A DNA stretch of 50,410 nt from Erysipelotrichaceae bacterium. GTDB taxonomy: Bacteria; Bacillota_I; Bacilli_A; Erysipelotrichales; Erysipelotrichaceae. A model generated the notes under the pieces. That model did not search any database. It was not told the origin of the DNA and worked only from the letters and a program-made list of their open reading frames with translations. Below, piece by piece: positions 44,071 to 50,410 of the stretch (position 1 is the first letter of the stretch; every line of letters starts with the position of its first letter). The position numbers were made by a program, and so were the translations under genes. Where the stretch lies: positions 1 to 50,410 of the forward strand of contig JAFULN010000049.1 in the NCBI GenBank assembly GCA_017473335.1. Reading direction: 5' to 3'.

Positions 44071-44910
44071 ATGATCAAAGTAGCATTGATGTATGATTTT
44101 GATAAAACATTGTCTTTAAAAGATATGCAGGAATTTAGCTTTATACCTGCACTTGGATTTAAAAATCCAAAAAAATTCTGGGAAGAAGTCAATGTACTGA
44201 AAAACAGTAATCAGATGGATTCTATTTTGGCTTATATGTATATGATGCTGAAAAAAGCTGATGCTGCACAGCAGCCTATTCGCAGATCTGATTTTGTGGC
44301 GTTAGGGAAAGATGTGTTGTTGTATCCAGGGTTAGAGGACTGGTTTGATAGAATCAATGAAGCAGGAAGACAGTTAGGACTTGAAATAGAACACTATATT
44401 ATTTCATCTGGATTAACAGAAATCATTGAAGGGACATCGATTGCGGATAAATTTAGAAAGATTTACGCATGTCGCTATTATTATGATGAAAATGGTGTTG
44501 CCAAGTGGCCTGCACTGGTTGTTAACTATACAACCAAGACACAGTATATCTTCCGTATTAATAAACAGGTTCTTTCTGAAAGTGAGGATGCCCAGCTCAA
44601 TCATTATGTGCCTCAGGAAGATCGTCCGATACCATTTACTAGAATGATATATGTAGGTGATGGATTAACAGATGTACCTTGCATGAAACTGGTAAAAGAG
44701 TACGGTGGACATAGTATTGCAGTTTATAATACAGACAATAAGAAACATAAAAAAGGCGCACTACAGCTGGTCAAAGAAAATCGTGTAAATTTTACTGCAG
44801 CTGCTGATTATTCTTCTGGCAGTGACATGGAAGTAATTATGAAAGCTATTTTGAATGAAATTGCAGCACAGGCTGAACTGGAACGTCTTGAACAAATAAC
44901 TAATCAGTGA
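44071..44910 (+). CDS. HAD-superfamily phosphatase, phosphoserine-phosphatase-like
   Basis: The 279-residue protein has the nucleophile motif DFDKTLSLKD near residue 9, a helical cap and the late GDGLTDVPCM motif that binds Mg2+. The catalytic layout matches PSP-like HAD enzymes. GAGGTG precedes the ATG at 44071; the longer frame to 44044 overlaps the -10 box TATAAT at 44047-44052. Substrate unknown. A terminator follows. Confidence 0.83.
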   Translation: MIKVALMYDFDKTLSLKDMQEFSFIPALGFKNPKKFWEEVNVLKNSNQMDSILAYMYMMLKKADAAQQPIRRSDFVALGKDVLLYPGLEDWFDRINEAGRQLGLEIEHYIISSGLTEIIEGTSIADKFRKIYACRYYYDENGVAKWPALVVNYTTKTQYIFRINKQVLSESEDAQLNHYVPQEDRPIPFTRMIYVGDGLTDVPCMKLVKEYGGHSIAVYNTDNKKHKKGALQLVKENRVNFTAAADYSSGSDMEVIMKAILNEIAAQAELERLEQITNQ

Positions 44911-44931
44911 AATCTTCGGATTTCACTTTTT
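44908..44931 (+). terminator. Terminator after the HAD phosphatase gene
   Basis: TGAAATC pairs with GATTTCA around TTCG, followed by CTTTTTTC. Confidence 0.82.
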
Positions 44932-44983
44932 TCGACTCATTTTATGGGATAGATGTCATACACTGTGTACCGAGGTGGTTGGA

Positions 44984-45361
44984 ATGCAGATACCGTATCA
45001 GATGATTAAAATGGGTACAGAAGATTACGCTGTGATGCCCTATGTTTCACAGATAGATTATCCATATTTGGCAAAAGAGCTTTGTGCACAGGGATGTTCA
45101 AGAGTATTGGCAGTCTTTGGGTACCACTGTCTTTCTTTTTCAGCACAAGGATTGGATATTTCATTGAGTCAAAGAGAACTTGCTTGTGTTGCAAGTTTCC
45201 TGTTTCAGCAGCATCATAAAAAAGAATTCGATATTACAACACCAATGAGTGTAAATCATATTCAGGTTTTAAAAGAAGAACCTTTTGAGTGTCTGATTCA
45301 AAAGGGTTCACATCAAAGCATGAAAGAATCCATTGTGATACGAGGTTTAGCAAATGTCTAA
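44984..45361 (+). CDS. Unknown protein in front of dapH
   Basis: The 125-residue soluble protein has no family that I recognise and no catalytic motif; it contains several Cys ([21 protein letters not shown]). CGAGGTGG lies before the ATG at 44984, which is preferred over a GTG nine bases upstream. Its end overlaps dapH by 8 bases, so they are cotranscribed. A role linked to lysine or wall precursor synthesis is only a guess from position. Confidence 0.7.
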   Translation: MQIPYQMIKMGTEDYAVMPYVSQIDYPYLAKELCAQGCSRVLAVFGYHCLSFSAQGLDISLSQRELACVASFLFQQHHKKEFDITTPMSVNHIQVLKEEPFECLIQKGSHQSMKESIVIRGLANV

Positions 45362-46013
45362 TGAACTGGTATACCTGGTACAGAATGCTCAAAGAGAATC
45401 TCGTGTGAAAGCTTACATTCAGACACAAAAACATCCTGAAACTGAATTAGCTGTCTATGATCAGATTATGATTGATGATTATGATAAAGTGAAAACAGAA
45501 TTATCAAAGTTAAAAGTCAAGAGTGTATTGTTTGAAGGAATCAGTCATCATAGTGCTTTAGGATTAGAAGATATTTTGAAATTGAATGCTAGAATTGAAC
45601 CAGGGGCATTGATTCGCAAAGGAGCATCTATAGAAGAAAATGCAGTCATTCTTATGGGTGCAGTAATCAATACTGGTGCGCGTATTGGAAGCAGAACCAT
45701 GATTGATATGAACGCTGTCGTTGGCTCAGGTGCACTGATTGGTAAAAGATGTCATGTAGGAGCTGGTGCAGTCATAGCAGGTATGATGGAGCCTGTCAGT
45801 CATCATCCGGTAATCATTGAAGATGATGTGCTGCTAGGGGCAAATGCTGTTATTTTAGAAGGAATTAAGATAGGACATCACAGTATTATTGGTGCTGGTG
45901 CAGTTGTTACGAAAGATGTTGAACCTTATAGTGTGATGGCAGGAGTACCCGCCAGAAAAATAAAAGACCAGTATCACCAGAGTTTGATTGAAGATGCTTT
46001 ACGCAATGATTGA
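45354..46013 (+). CDS. dapH: Tetrahydrodipicolinate N-acetyltransferase
   Basis: The 219-residue enzyme acetylates tetrahydrodipicolinate in the lysine/diaminopimelate pathway. An N-terminal DapH-type domain (about 1-85) is followed by a left-handed beta helix with hexapeptide repeats, including [13 protein letters not shown], the family [15 protein letters not shown] and a C-terminal [24 protein letters not shown]. The length fits DapH. No other dap gene is present in the window, so the pathway genes must be elsewhere. Confidence 0.92.
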   Translation: MSNELVYLVQNAQRESRVKAYIQTQKHPETELAVYDQIMIDDYDKVKTELSKLKVKSVLFEGISHHSALGLEDILKLNARIEPGALIRKGASIEENAVILMGAVINTGARIGSRTMIDMNAVVGSGALIGKRCHVGAGAVIAGMMEPVSHHPVIIEDDVLLGANAVILEGIKIGHHSIIGAGAVVTKDVEPYSVMAGVPARKIKDQYHQSLIEDALRND

Positions 46014-46155
46014 AATAATAAGCAGAATGCTGATGCCTGCTGTTTTAGCACCTTTTGTATCCAATAGCTTTACTGTTGAAACAATGATGATTGGTGCAGT
46101 AACTGGCTGGTCAGCGGTTGGATTGAACAAGACCATTAAACAATCAAGAGAATAA
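46006..46155 (+). CDS. Tiny holin-like hydrophobic ORF
   Basis: This 49-residue frame starts inside the end of dapH (8-base overlap) and reads [17 protein letters not shown] to KQSRE. Its second half ([17 protein letters not shown]) resembles the helix and tail of small phage holins. No strong ribosome binding site is seen, so it might be a remnant or a coupled small gene. The name is a tentative resemblance only. Confidence 0.45.
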   Translation: MIEIISRMLMPAVLAPFVSNSFTVETMMIGAVTGWSAVGLNKTIKQSRE

Positions 46156-46185
46156 AATCCGTGGGCACACAAACGTTTAAAAAAA

Positions 46186-46194
46186 TGATATAAT
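46186..46194 (+). promoter_or_regulatory. Extended -10 promoter of the carD-like gene
   Basis: TGATATAAT is an extended -10 element (TG-n-TATAAT). No clear -35 box is seen. Transcription would start near 46201, just before a structured leader. Confidence 0.6.
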
Positions 46195-46200
46195 TAATAA

Positions 46201-46257
46201 GCAACGAGCGGCATGAAATGGGCGTAAGACCAGTTGAACTGCCGCTCTTTCTGTTTT
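46201..46257 (+). ncRNA. Structured 5' leader with terminator-like stem upstream of the CarD-like gene
   Basis: GAGCGGCA (46206-46213) pairs with TGCCGCTC (46240-46247), a stem of 8 pairs that encloses 26 bases with an inner TGG/CCA pair. A T-rich stretch TTTCTGTTTT follows. The leader could be an attenuator or ligand-sensing element controlling the downstream gene. It does not match a riboswitch class I recognise. Confidence 0.55.
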
Positions 46258-46271
46258 AAAGGGGGATTAGA

Positions 46272-46766
46272 ATGTATAAAGTGAATGAAGTTGTGGTCTA
46301 TCGCAAAGACATTTATCGTATTTCAGAAATTAGAAAAGGTTCATCGAAAGAGGATACATTTTTTGTGCTGGTTCCATCACAAAATGATGATGGATCATTA
46401 AAAATTCAGGTACCTGCCTCTAATAAAATGGGATATTTGAGAAAACTTAGTACCAAAGACGAAATTGAAGCACTGATTCAAAGAATTCCTGAAATTCCTG
46501 TGATTGATGGAAACAATCGTATGATTGAAAATGACTATAAAGCACGTATGAAAAAACCAACACTAGAAGATTTAGTGGCAATTATCAAGACAACATATCT
46601 TAGAAATCAGGAACGTTTGGATCAGAATAAAAAAATAGGTGCAGTTGATAATAATTATTTTAAGGAAGCTGAAAAAGTACTATATCAGGAAATTGGTACA
46701 GTCTTGGATATGACAGTTGATCAGACAAGAGATTATGTTGTAGCAGCACTTCAACATCAAAAATAA
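46272..46766 (+). CDS. CarD-family transcription regulator
   Basis: The 164-residue protein has the CarD/TRCF Tudor-like RNA polymerase interaction domain at the N-terminus (VNEVVVYRKDIYRISEI) and a helical C-terminal domain. CarD proteins bind RNA polymerase at promoters, for example at rRNA promoters in mycobacteria; the role in Firmicutes is less clear. AAGGGGG precedes the ATG. The structured leader upstream suggests its expression is controlled at the RNA level. Confidence 0.83.
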   Translation: MYKVNEVVVYRKDIYRISEIRKGSSKEDTFFVLVPSQNDDGSLKIQVPASNKMGYLRKLSTKDEIEALIQRIPEIPVIDGNNRMIENDYKARMKKPTLEDLVAIIKTTYLRNQERLDQNKKIGAVDNNYFKEAEKVLYQEIGTVLDMTVDQTRDYVVAALQHQK

Positions 46767-46786
46767 CCCACATTATTGTGGGTTTT
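46765..46786. terminator. Terminator between the CarD-like and Cys-rich genes
   Basis: ACCCACA pairs with TGTGGGT around a TTAT loop and is followed by TTTTC; it serves both convergent genes. Confidence 0.75.
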
Positions 46787-47153
46787 CATTTGTTCGATAG
46801 TGTTTGGTGATTCGAATGACTTTAATGTATTGAGTTGTAGTACCCAGTTCATCTGTGATGCTTTGCGGTGCAGTATGTTCACTCATTTCCCAGCGTTTTT
46901 CATAAATACAGCTTTCTAAATGATCGTTGGGACAAGCTGCGAAAGTACATGTATTTTCTGATGTCTCACATGAGCAGTCATTGAAACATTCATTGTTTCC
47001 ACTGCATTGATCACAATCAGACCCGCAGCAGACAAATTCCTGACCAGCTTCATTTGTACATCCACTCATGTCTTCAGGATTGTCATAGCCATCTTCAAAA
47101 GCTTTTCTTGTTTCCTGTTTCATTTGATTCAATGTCATTTTTAATTCACTCAT
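46773..47153 (-). CDS. Cys-rich unknown protein
   Basis: The 126-residue protein has a central block of eleven cysteines in about 57 residues (from GCTNEAG to SCIYEK), with no signal peptide. It may bind a metal or form a zinc cluster. AAGGAAGGATAACT precedes the ATG at 47153, and the longer frame to 47225 is rejected. No family is recognised. It is divergent from the M15-like gene. Confidence 0.68.
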   Translation of the reverse strand: MSELKMTLNQMKQETRKAFEDGYDNPEDMSGCTNEAGQEFVCCGSDCDQCSGNNECFNDCSCETSENTCTFAACPNDHLESCIYEKRWEMSEHTAPQSITDELGTTTQYIKVIRITKHYRTNENPQ

Positions 47154-47262
47154 AGTTATCCTTCCTTTCAAAATTATTGTATTCAAAAGTTGAAAAAGAG
47201 TGTCATTTGTGGAGATGGAAATCATTAAAGTGAATAAATTGATAGGGAAAGGGGGAAGTCAG

Positions 47263-47640
47263 ATGGCAAAAATCTTTGTATATGACCCTGCCAGCAATCA
47301 GATGTTTACTTTTGTTAGAGGCGAAAATGATCCAATGCCTTATTCATATGACAGAACATTACTGGTTAGAGAATTCCGTGGTTCCAGCAATGCTTCTGTA
47401 CTTTGGACAACGACTACTGCAATGGAAGCATGGAATACAACTAGAAGAACATATGGAGCACCAATTCCAGTAGGATATGCCTTTAAACGCATATGGGAAG
47501 GTGGACATGGACTTCAGTCACAGCACTATGCAGGGGTATCTTTTGATGTTGGACAGCGTCTTTCACAGACACAGCGCAATCGAATATACAATACTGCCAG
47601 AAGTCTAGGTGTATGGGGTTATGTCCATCCGACTACATAA
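47263..47640 (+). CDS. Small M15-like peptidase domain protein, probably truncated
   Basis: The 125-residue protein resembles M15-type D-Ala-D-Ala peptidase domains: GGHGLQSQHYAGVSFDVGQ contains the first zinc ligands (His and Asp). The usual second motif (an E..WVH.D-like segment) is not seen: after GVWGYVHPTT the frame stops, ten bases before the second recombinase gene. Without that motif it should be inactive, or the final HP is a poor substitute. GGGGGAAG precedes the ATG. Insertion of the second element could have cut off its 3' end (inference). Confidence 0.7.
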   Translation: MAKIFVYDPASNQMFTFVRGENDPMPYSYDRTLLVREFRGSSNASVLWTTTTAMEAWNTTRRTYGAPIPVGYAFKRIWEGGHGLQSQHYAGVSFDVGQRLSQTQRNRIYNTARSLGVWGYVHPTT

Positions 47641-47649
47641 GGATAAAAT

Positions 47650-49308
47650 TTACTGAATATTTTGAGTGATTTCGGTCTTCATTTCACTGAGAGTGTTCTT
47701 AAAAGTGAACTGAATGTCAATAATTTTGTTGTCATGGATCATAATTCTATCAATCAATGCAATTACGATATCTCTTGTGAGAGTTTTAATATTTCTATAC
47801 TTGATGAGTTCATCAATGAGCACGGATTGCTTGGCGTTTCTATCTTCTGAAAAAGATTCTTTTGACAATTCTGCAATTTCTTCTTTCAGTCTTGTGATTT
47901 TTTCCTGTGATTCTTGGTTGAGTCTTTTGAATTGTGATTCTGAAATGAATCCTCTTTTCCAGTCCGGATATAAATCATGTACAATCTTTTCTTCTAATTG
48001 AAGTTCCTTCGTTTTCATGTCCAATGCTTGTTCCTGAAAACGGTTAATTCTATATGCCGTGTTATTCTTCTTTGCTGCATCAATGATTTCTTTGATTTCA
48101 ACAGCTATTTCTATCTGCGATTGTATAGAAGCTAATACAACATCCTCTAAATCTCTGCAGCTTATGCGTTTGGAAGTGCAGAGATGACGTGCATGTTTAT
48201 ATGTTGAGCAAATATAATAGCTATATTTTCCGTTGGTTTGTCTGTTCATTGAATGACCACAATCTGCACATTTTACTAGTCCGCTAAGAAGACTTCTTTT
48301 GTTACTTTTAGGAATTCTCTGTCTCAAAGTTTTTAGATGTTGAGCCTTGTTAAATGCTTCTTCTGAAATGATAGGGTCAAAACAGTTTTTTACAATAATC
48401 CATTCTTCTTCTGGTATTCGAACTTGTTTATGAATTTTATAGCTTTTCACTTTTTGCTTTCCTTGGACAGCATGTCCTAGATAAGCTTGGTTTTTTAAAA
48501 TGTCAGCGACTGTTGTTGTAGTCCAAATGGGATCAAAACCTTTTGATTGAGGATTTTGATATTTGGAACCATTAAGCCAACGGTATTTTGTAGGACATGG
48601 GACATTTAATTCATTTAGTTTTCTTGCTATCCCACAAATGCTGTATTCTTCAGTAATATACCAAGTGTAGATTTGACGCACAATTTCTGCCGCAGGTTCA
48701 TCTATAATCAGATAATTTTTGTTTTCGCTTGATTTCTTATAACCATACGGACAATATGCAGAAGAAAATAATCCTTTTGATTTTTTGAATGATAAAACAT
48801 CTCGGATTTTAATCGATGTTTCTCTGCAGTAATTATCATTGATGACATTCGTGATTGGGACTGAAATATTTGCGATTGATTCAGGTCTTTCATAACTATC
48901 TATACTTGGATTAGACAAGCTTATAATACGTACATCATGTTCAACAAAGAAACAGTCTATCAAATAGCCTGATTCGTAATAATTACGTGATAAACGTGAG
49001 AGATCTTTAAAAACAATGCAATTCACTTTTCCGTTCTCTACATCCTTTAATAATCGTTGGAATTCATCTCTTTGAATATCTGTTCCAGTCATTCCGTCAT
49101 CTATATAGATGTCAATAAGTTTCAAATCATTGTGCTGTTCCACATATGATTTTAGCATGTTCAGCTGGTTTTCAACTGAATTGCTGAAATCCTTAATGTG
49201 CTTTGCCTTTTCTAAATCTTCCTTAGATAAACGAATATAAATTGCTGCGTTCCAATACTTAAATGGATTGTAAGGTCTATAATAACTATTGCTTAAACGG
49301 TAACTCAT
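47650..49308 (-). CDS. Large serine recombinase of the second element
   Basis: The 552-residue recombinase has the catalytic domain with YIRLSKEDLE, IDDGMTGTD, QRDEFQRLLKD and FKDLSRLSRN, then the recombinase domain, a zinc ribbon (VKCADCGHSMNRQ and YICSTYKHARHLCTSK) and a coiled-coil tail. It is not a close copy of the first recombinase; for example, the N-terminal motifs differ. It reads toward the left, so the element should lie to its right and its left boundary should be near 47640. GGAGGA precedes the ATG. Confidence 0.92.
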   Translation of the reverse strand: MSYRLSNSYYRPYNPFKYWNAAIYIRLSKEDLEKAKHIKDFSNSVENQLNMLKSYVEQHNDLKLIDIYIDDGMTGTDIQRDEFQRLLKDVENGKVNCIVFKDLSRLSRNYYESGYLIDCFFVEHDVRIISLSNPSIDSYERPESIANISVPITNVINDNYCRETSIKIRDVLSFKKSKGLFSSAYCPYGYKKSSENKNYLIIDEPAAEIVRQIYTWYITEEYSICGIARKLNELNVPCPTKYRWLNGSKYQNPQSKGFDPIWTTTTVADILKNQAYLGHAVQGKQKVKSYKIHKQVRIPEEEWIIVKNCFDPIISEEAFNKAQHLKTLRQRIPKSNKRSLLSGLVKCADCGHSMNRQTNGKYSYYICSTYKHARHLCTSKRISCRDLEDVVLASIQSQIEIAVEIKEIIDAAKKNNTAYRINRFQEQALDMKTKELQLEEKIVHDLYPDWKRGFISESQFKRLNQESQEKITRLKEEIAELSKESFSEDRNAKQSVLIDELIKYRNIKTLTRDIVIALIDRIMIHDNKIIDIQFTFKNTLSEMKTEITQNIQ

Positions 49309-49322
49309 TTTCCTCCTTTCAC

Positions 49323-49347
49323 CATATTACGTAAAAATCGTAATATG
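49323..49347 (-). repeat. Perfect hairpin in front of the recombinase gene
   Basis: CATATTACG (49323-49331) and CGTAATATG (49339-49347) are perfect inverted repeats around a 7-base loop, within the leader between the TnpW-like gene and the recombinase. It could be an operator or attenuator. Confidence 0.6.
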
Positions 49348-49370
49348 AAATGATAGATAAAACAAATCTG

Positions 49371-49523
49371 TTAATTTTGATTTTGCACAAGATGAATAAG
49401 TTTTGACTGTATAGATTCATCTGTGTCACTAAAGAATAAATTCACAGTTAAGTCTCCATGGGTTAACTGTGATGAAATGACATTTTCGCCCATATTTACT
49501 GAATAGTCGAATTGAATACCCAT
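49371..49523 (-). CDS. TnpW-like small transposon-encoded protein
   Basis: The 50-residue protein (MGIQFDYSVNMGENVISS... ending LVQNQN) resembles the small TnpW-type proteins next to serine recombinases: LTVNLFFSDTDESIQSKLIHLV matches their V.. F....E....K...L pattern in form. AGGAGGAAGAAT precedes the ATG. It sits between mazF and the recombinase and is likely in the same transcript. The family name is by appearance. Confidence 0.55.
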   Translation of the reverse strand: MGIQFDYSVNMGENVISSQLTHGDLTVNLFFSDTDESIQSKLIHLVQNQN

Positions 49524-49576
49524 ATTCTTCCTCCTTATTTCACTTTATGCTTATAAAAAAAGAACTATTTCATCTT

Positions 49577-49948
49577 TTATCTAGAAATATCTCTAGGATA
49601 TCTACTTCTTATTCCTAGGCTTATTTCTATTTTTTTATTAATAATACGCATAAATCTTTCTGGAACATACCCAATTTTTCGTTGAAGGCGTGACTTATCA
49701 ATTACTCTGATTTGTTCAAGCATGACCATAGAACGCATTTTAAGACCTGAAGAGACGGGTAGATAATAATGGGTAGGAATATGTGTTTTGGTGTCTATTC
49801 TTCCAGTAATAGACGCTACTATCGTTGTGGGACTGTGTTTGTTGCCTGTGTTATTTTGAAGTATTAGAACAGGTCTTATTCCGCCTTGTTCAGATCCGAT
49901 AGATGAATCTAAATCAGCGATAAAAATATCTCCTCGATGTATTATCAA
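49577..49948 (-). CDS. mazF: MazF/PemK-family toxin without an adjacent protein antitoxin
   Basis: The 123-residue protein has the MazF fold signature: GDIFIADLDSSIGSEQGGIRPVLILQNN and the MLEQIRVIDKSRLQRKIGYV segment. MazF enzymes are sequence-specific endoribonucleases that cut mRNA. It starts with TTG at 49948, with AAGGAG nine bases before it; the longer ATG frame to 49981 lacks a site. No antitoxin gene is seen upstream; the next 400 bases look non-coding. The gene is in the second element, whose maintenance it could support. Confidence 0.82.
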   Translation of the reverse strand: MIIHRGDIFIADLDSSIGSEQGGIRPVLILQNNTGNKHSPTTIVASITGRIDTKTHIPTHYYLPVSSGLKMRSMVMLEQIRVIDKSRLQRKIGYVPERFMRIINKKIEISLGIRSRYPRDISR

Positions 49949-49973
49949 TGTTAATATCTCCTTTCTATGTATA

Positions 49974-49996
49974 CCAGGCAATCATTTTTTGCCTGG
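49974..49996 (-). repeat. Hairpin directly upstream of mazF
   Basis: CCAGGCAA and TTGCCTGG are perfect arms around a 7-base loop, with no U tract on either strand. It lies just before the mazF leader and may be an operator or an RNA processing site. Confidence 0.55.
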
Positions 49997-50360
49997 TCAG
50001 TATTATGAATCGTTGCTTCTATTTATCCCTGATAACCCGAAGCAGAAGGGAATACTATCCTATTGAGTTTTGCATACTCATCACGGGAATTTCACCCCTC
50101 CGTGGTATCTCACGAAATCGACTTGCGAGTGTATCATTATTCCTTCTATGTAGTCTTGGCAAACATTTGCAACATGTTTTATGATCAAATGAGAAATCGC
50201 TACATGCATACCATGGTCTCGGCGCATTTGTCATTAGCTCATACATAAAAGATGTATAGGATAGCTGTAATTCAATTTTCAAAGAGCTATATAGTGAAGG
50301 CTTTCTATACCACTTCACTATATAGCCAGTGAGAAATACTAAAATGTGACACAAATTATA
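49974..50360 (-). ncRNA. Unexplained structured segment upstream of mazF, candidate non-coding RNA
   Basis: This stretch (and the rest to 50410) has no convincing gene, though a 99-residue open frame crosses it without domain. A minus-strand TATAAT box lies at 50360-50355. Strong stems follow: a 14-base arm pair near 50285-50325 (GCTATATAGTGAAG and its complement), CACGG/CCGTG, TGCTTC/GAAGCA, and a CCAGGCAA/TTGCCTGG hairpin at 49974-49996 next to mazF. Stems with an absence of coding signal suggest a structured RNA or long leader. No known RNA class is recognised. Confidence 0.45.
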
Positions 50361-50393
50361 AATTATTTTTCATTTTTTTAATCTTTCTAAAAA

Positions 50394-50407
50394 CTGTACG
50401 AACAGTA
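50394..50407. promoter_or_regulatory. Small inverted repeat near the right edge
   Basis: ACTGT-ACGA-ACAGT is a 14-base dyad upstream of the presumed promoter of the mazF leader and could bind a repressor. Only the sequence symmetry supports this. Confidence 0.35.
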
Positions 50408-50410
50408 ATA

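Noticed and set aside
50085-50100. Resemblance of the minus-strand GGGGTGAAATTCCC to a piece of the FMN riboswitch
   Set aside because: Only this short core matches; the other conserved helices of the riboswitch are absent and no flavin gene follows.
50055-50354. Minus-strand 99-residue frame near the right edge
   Set aside because: Crosses strong stems, has no recognised domain and a weak start context; a structured RNA is a better explanation. Not certain.
1-50410. CRISPR arrays, rRNA or tRNA genes
   Set aside because: No regularly spaced direct repeats and no rRNA- or tRNA-like segments were found by reading the sequence.

Overview
The window is about 50.4 kb of an AT-rich Firmicutes chromosome. 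Strong AGGAGG-type ribosome binding sites, tightly overlapping genes, lipobox lipoproteins, a class B sortase and gene families typical of gut anaerobes suggest an Erysipelotrichaceae-like gut bacterium. That placement is an inference from gene style; no rRNA gene is present to test it. Most of the window is chromosomal core. It carries one complete small integrative element and the beginning of a second element that runs off the right edge.

Layout. 24-4456 (minus strand): a three-gene operon with 4-base overlaps, pfkB-type sugar kinase, then a TetM-like ribosome GTPase fused to a Rae1/YacP-type NYN ribonuclease, then a Cof-type HAD phosphatase. 4547-8044 (plus): M20 peptidase, cytosolic 5'-nucleotidase-like phosphoesterase and SIS-domain protein. 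8062-14041: a serine-recombinase integrative element of about 6.0 kb. It carries an AAA/DUF4143 ATPase, a zinc-ribbon/SHOCT protein, small proteins, an oriT-like non-coding segment, an acidic protein and the recombinase. Both att junctions can be read, and the element appears to sit in the loop of a bidirectional terminator. 14019-15214 (minus): two unknown genes. 15325-20761 (plus): DUF885 lipoprotein, an ABC ATPase without permease, a lipoprotein hydrolase and a two-component system. 20777-21589 (minus): PdaA-like deacetylase. 21690-24978 (plus): coaBC-coaX-maf-srtB. 25078-29158 (plus): MarR regulator and heterodimeric ABC exporter, whose first subunit is broken by a one-base deletion in a G tract. 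29244-30458 (plus): aminotransferase. 30455-36628 (minus): YitT-like protein, K+/H+-type antiporter, a tight five-gene envelope operon with three related secreted proteins, and a DUF1361 protein. 36791-39136 (plus): FeoA-FeoB fusion. 39256-43303 (plus): ATP-grasp ligase, two esterases, HD phosphohydrolase and flavodoxin-like reductase. 43328-43969 (minus): SGNH hydrolase. 44071-46766 (plus): HAD phosphatase, an unknown gene, dapH, a tiny holin-like ORF, then a structured leader and CarD-like regulator. 46773-47640: Cys-rich protein and a small M15-like peptidase that looks cut short. 47650-50410 (minus): second serine recombinase, a TnpW-like small protein, a MazF-like toxin and an unexplained structured, probably non-coding segment.

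How the parts work together. CoaBC and CoaX supply coenzyme A. The MarR/ABC unit looks like a self-regulated efflux pump, currently inactivated in one half. The GTPase-NYN fusion suggests a single protein that docks in the ribosomal A site and cleaves mRNA. The strongest candidates for something undescribed are this fusion, the five-gene ADV(I/L) envelope operon, the structured RNA upstream of mazF, and the cargo of the small integrative element. No rRNA, tRNA or CRISPR array was seen.
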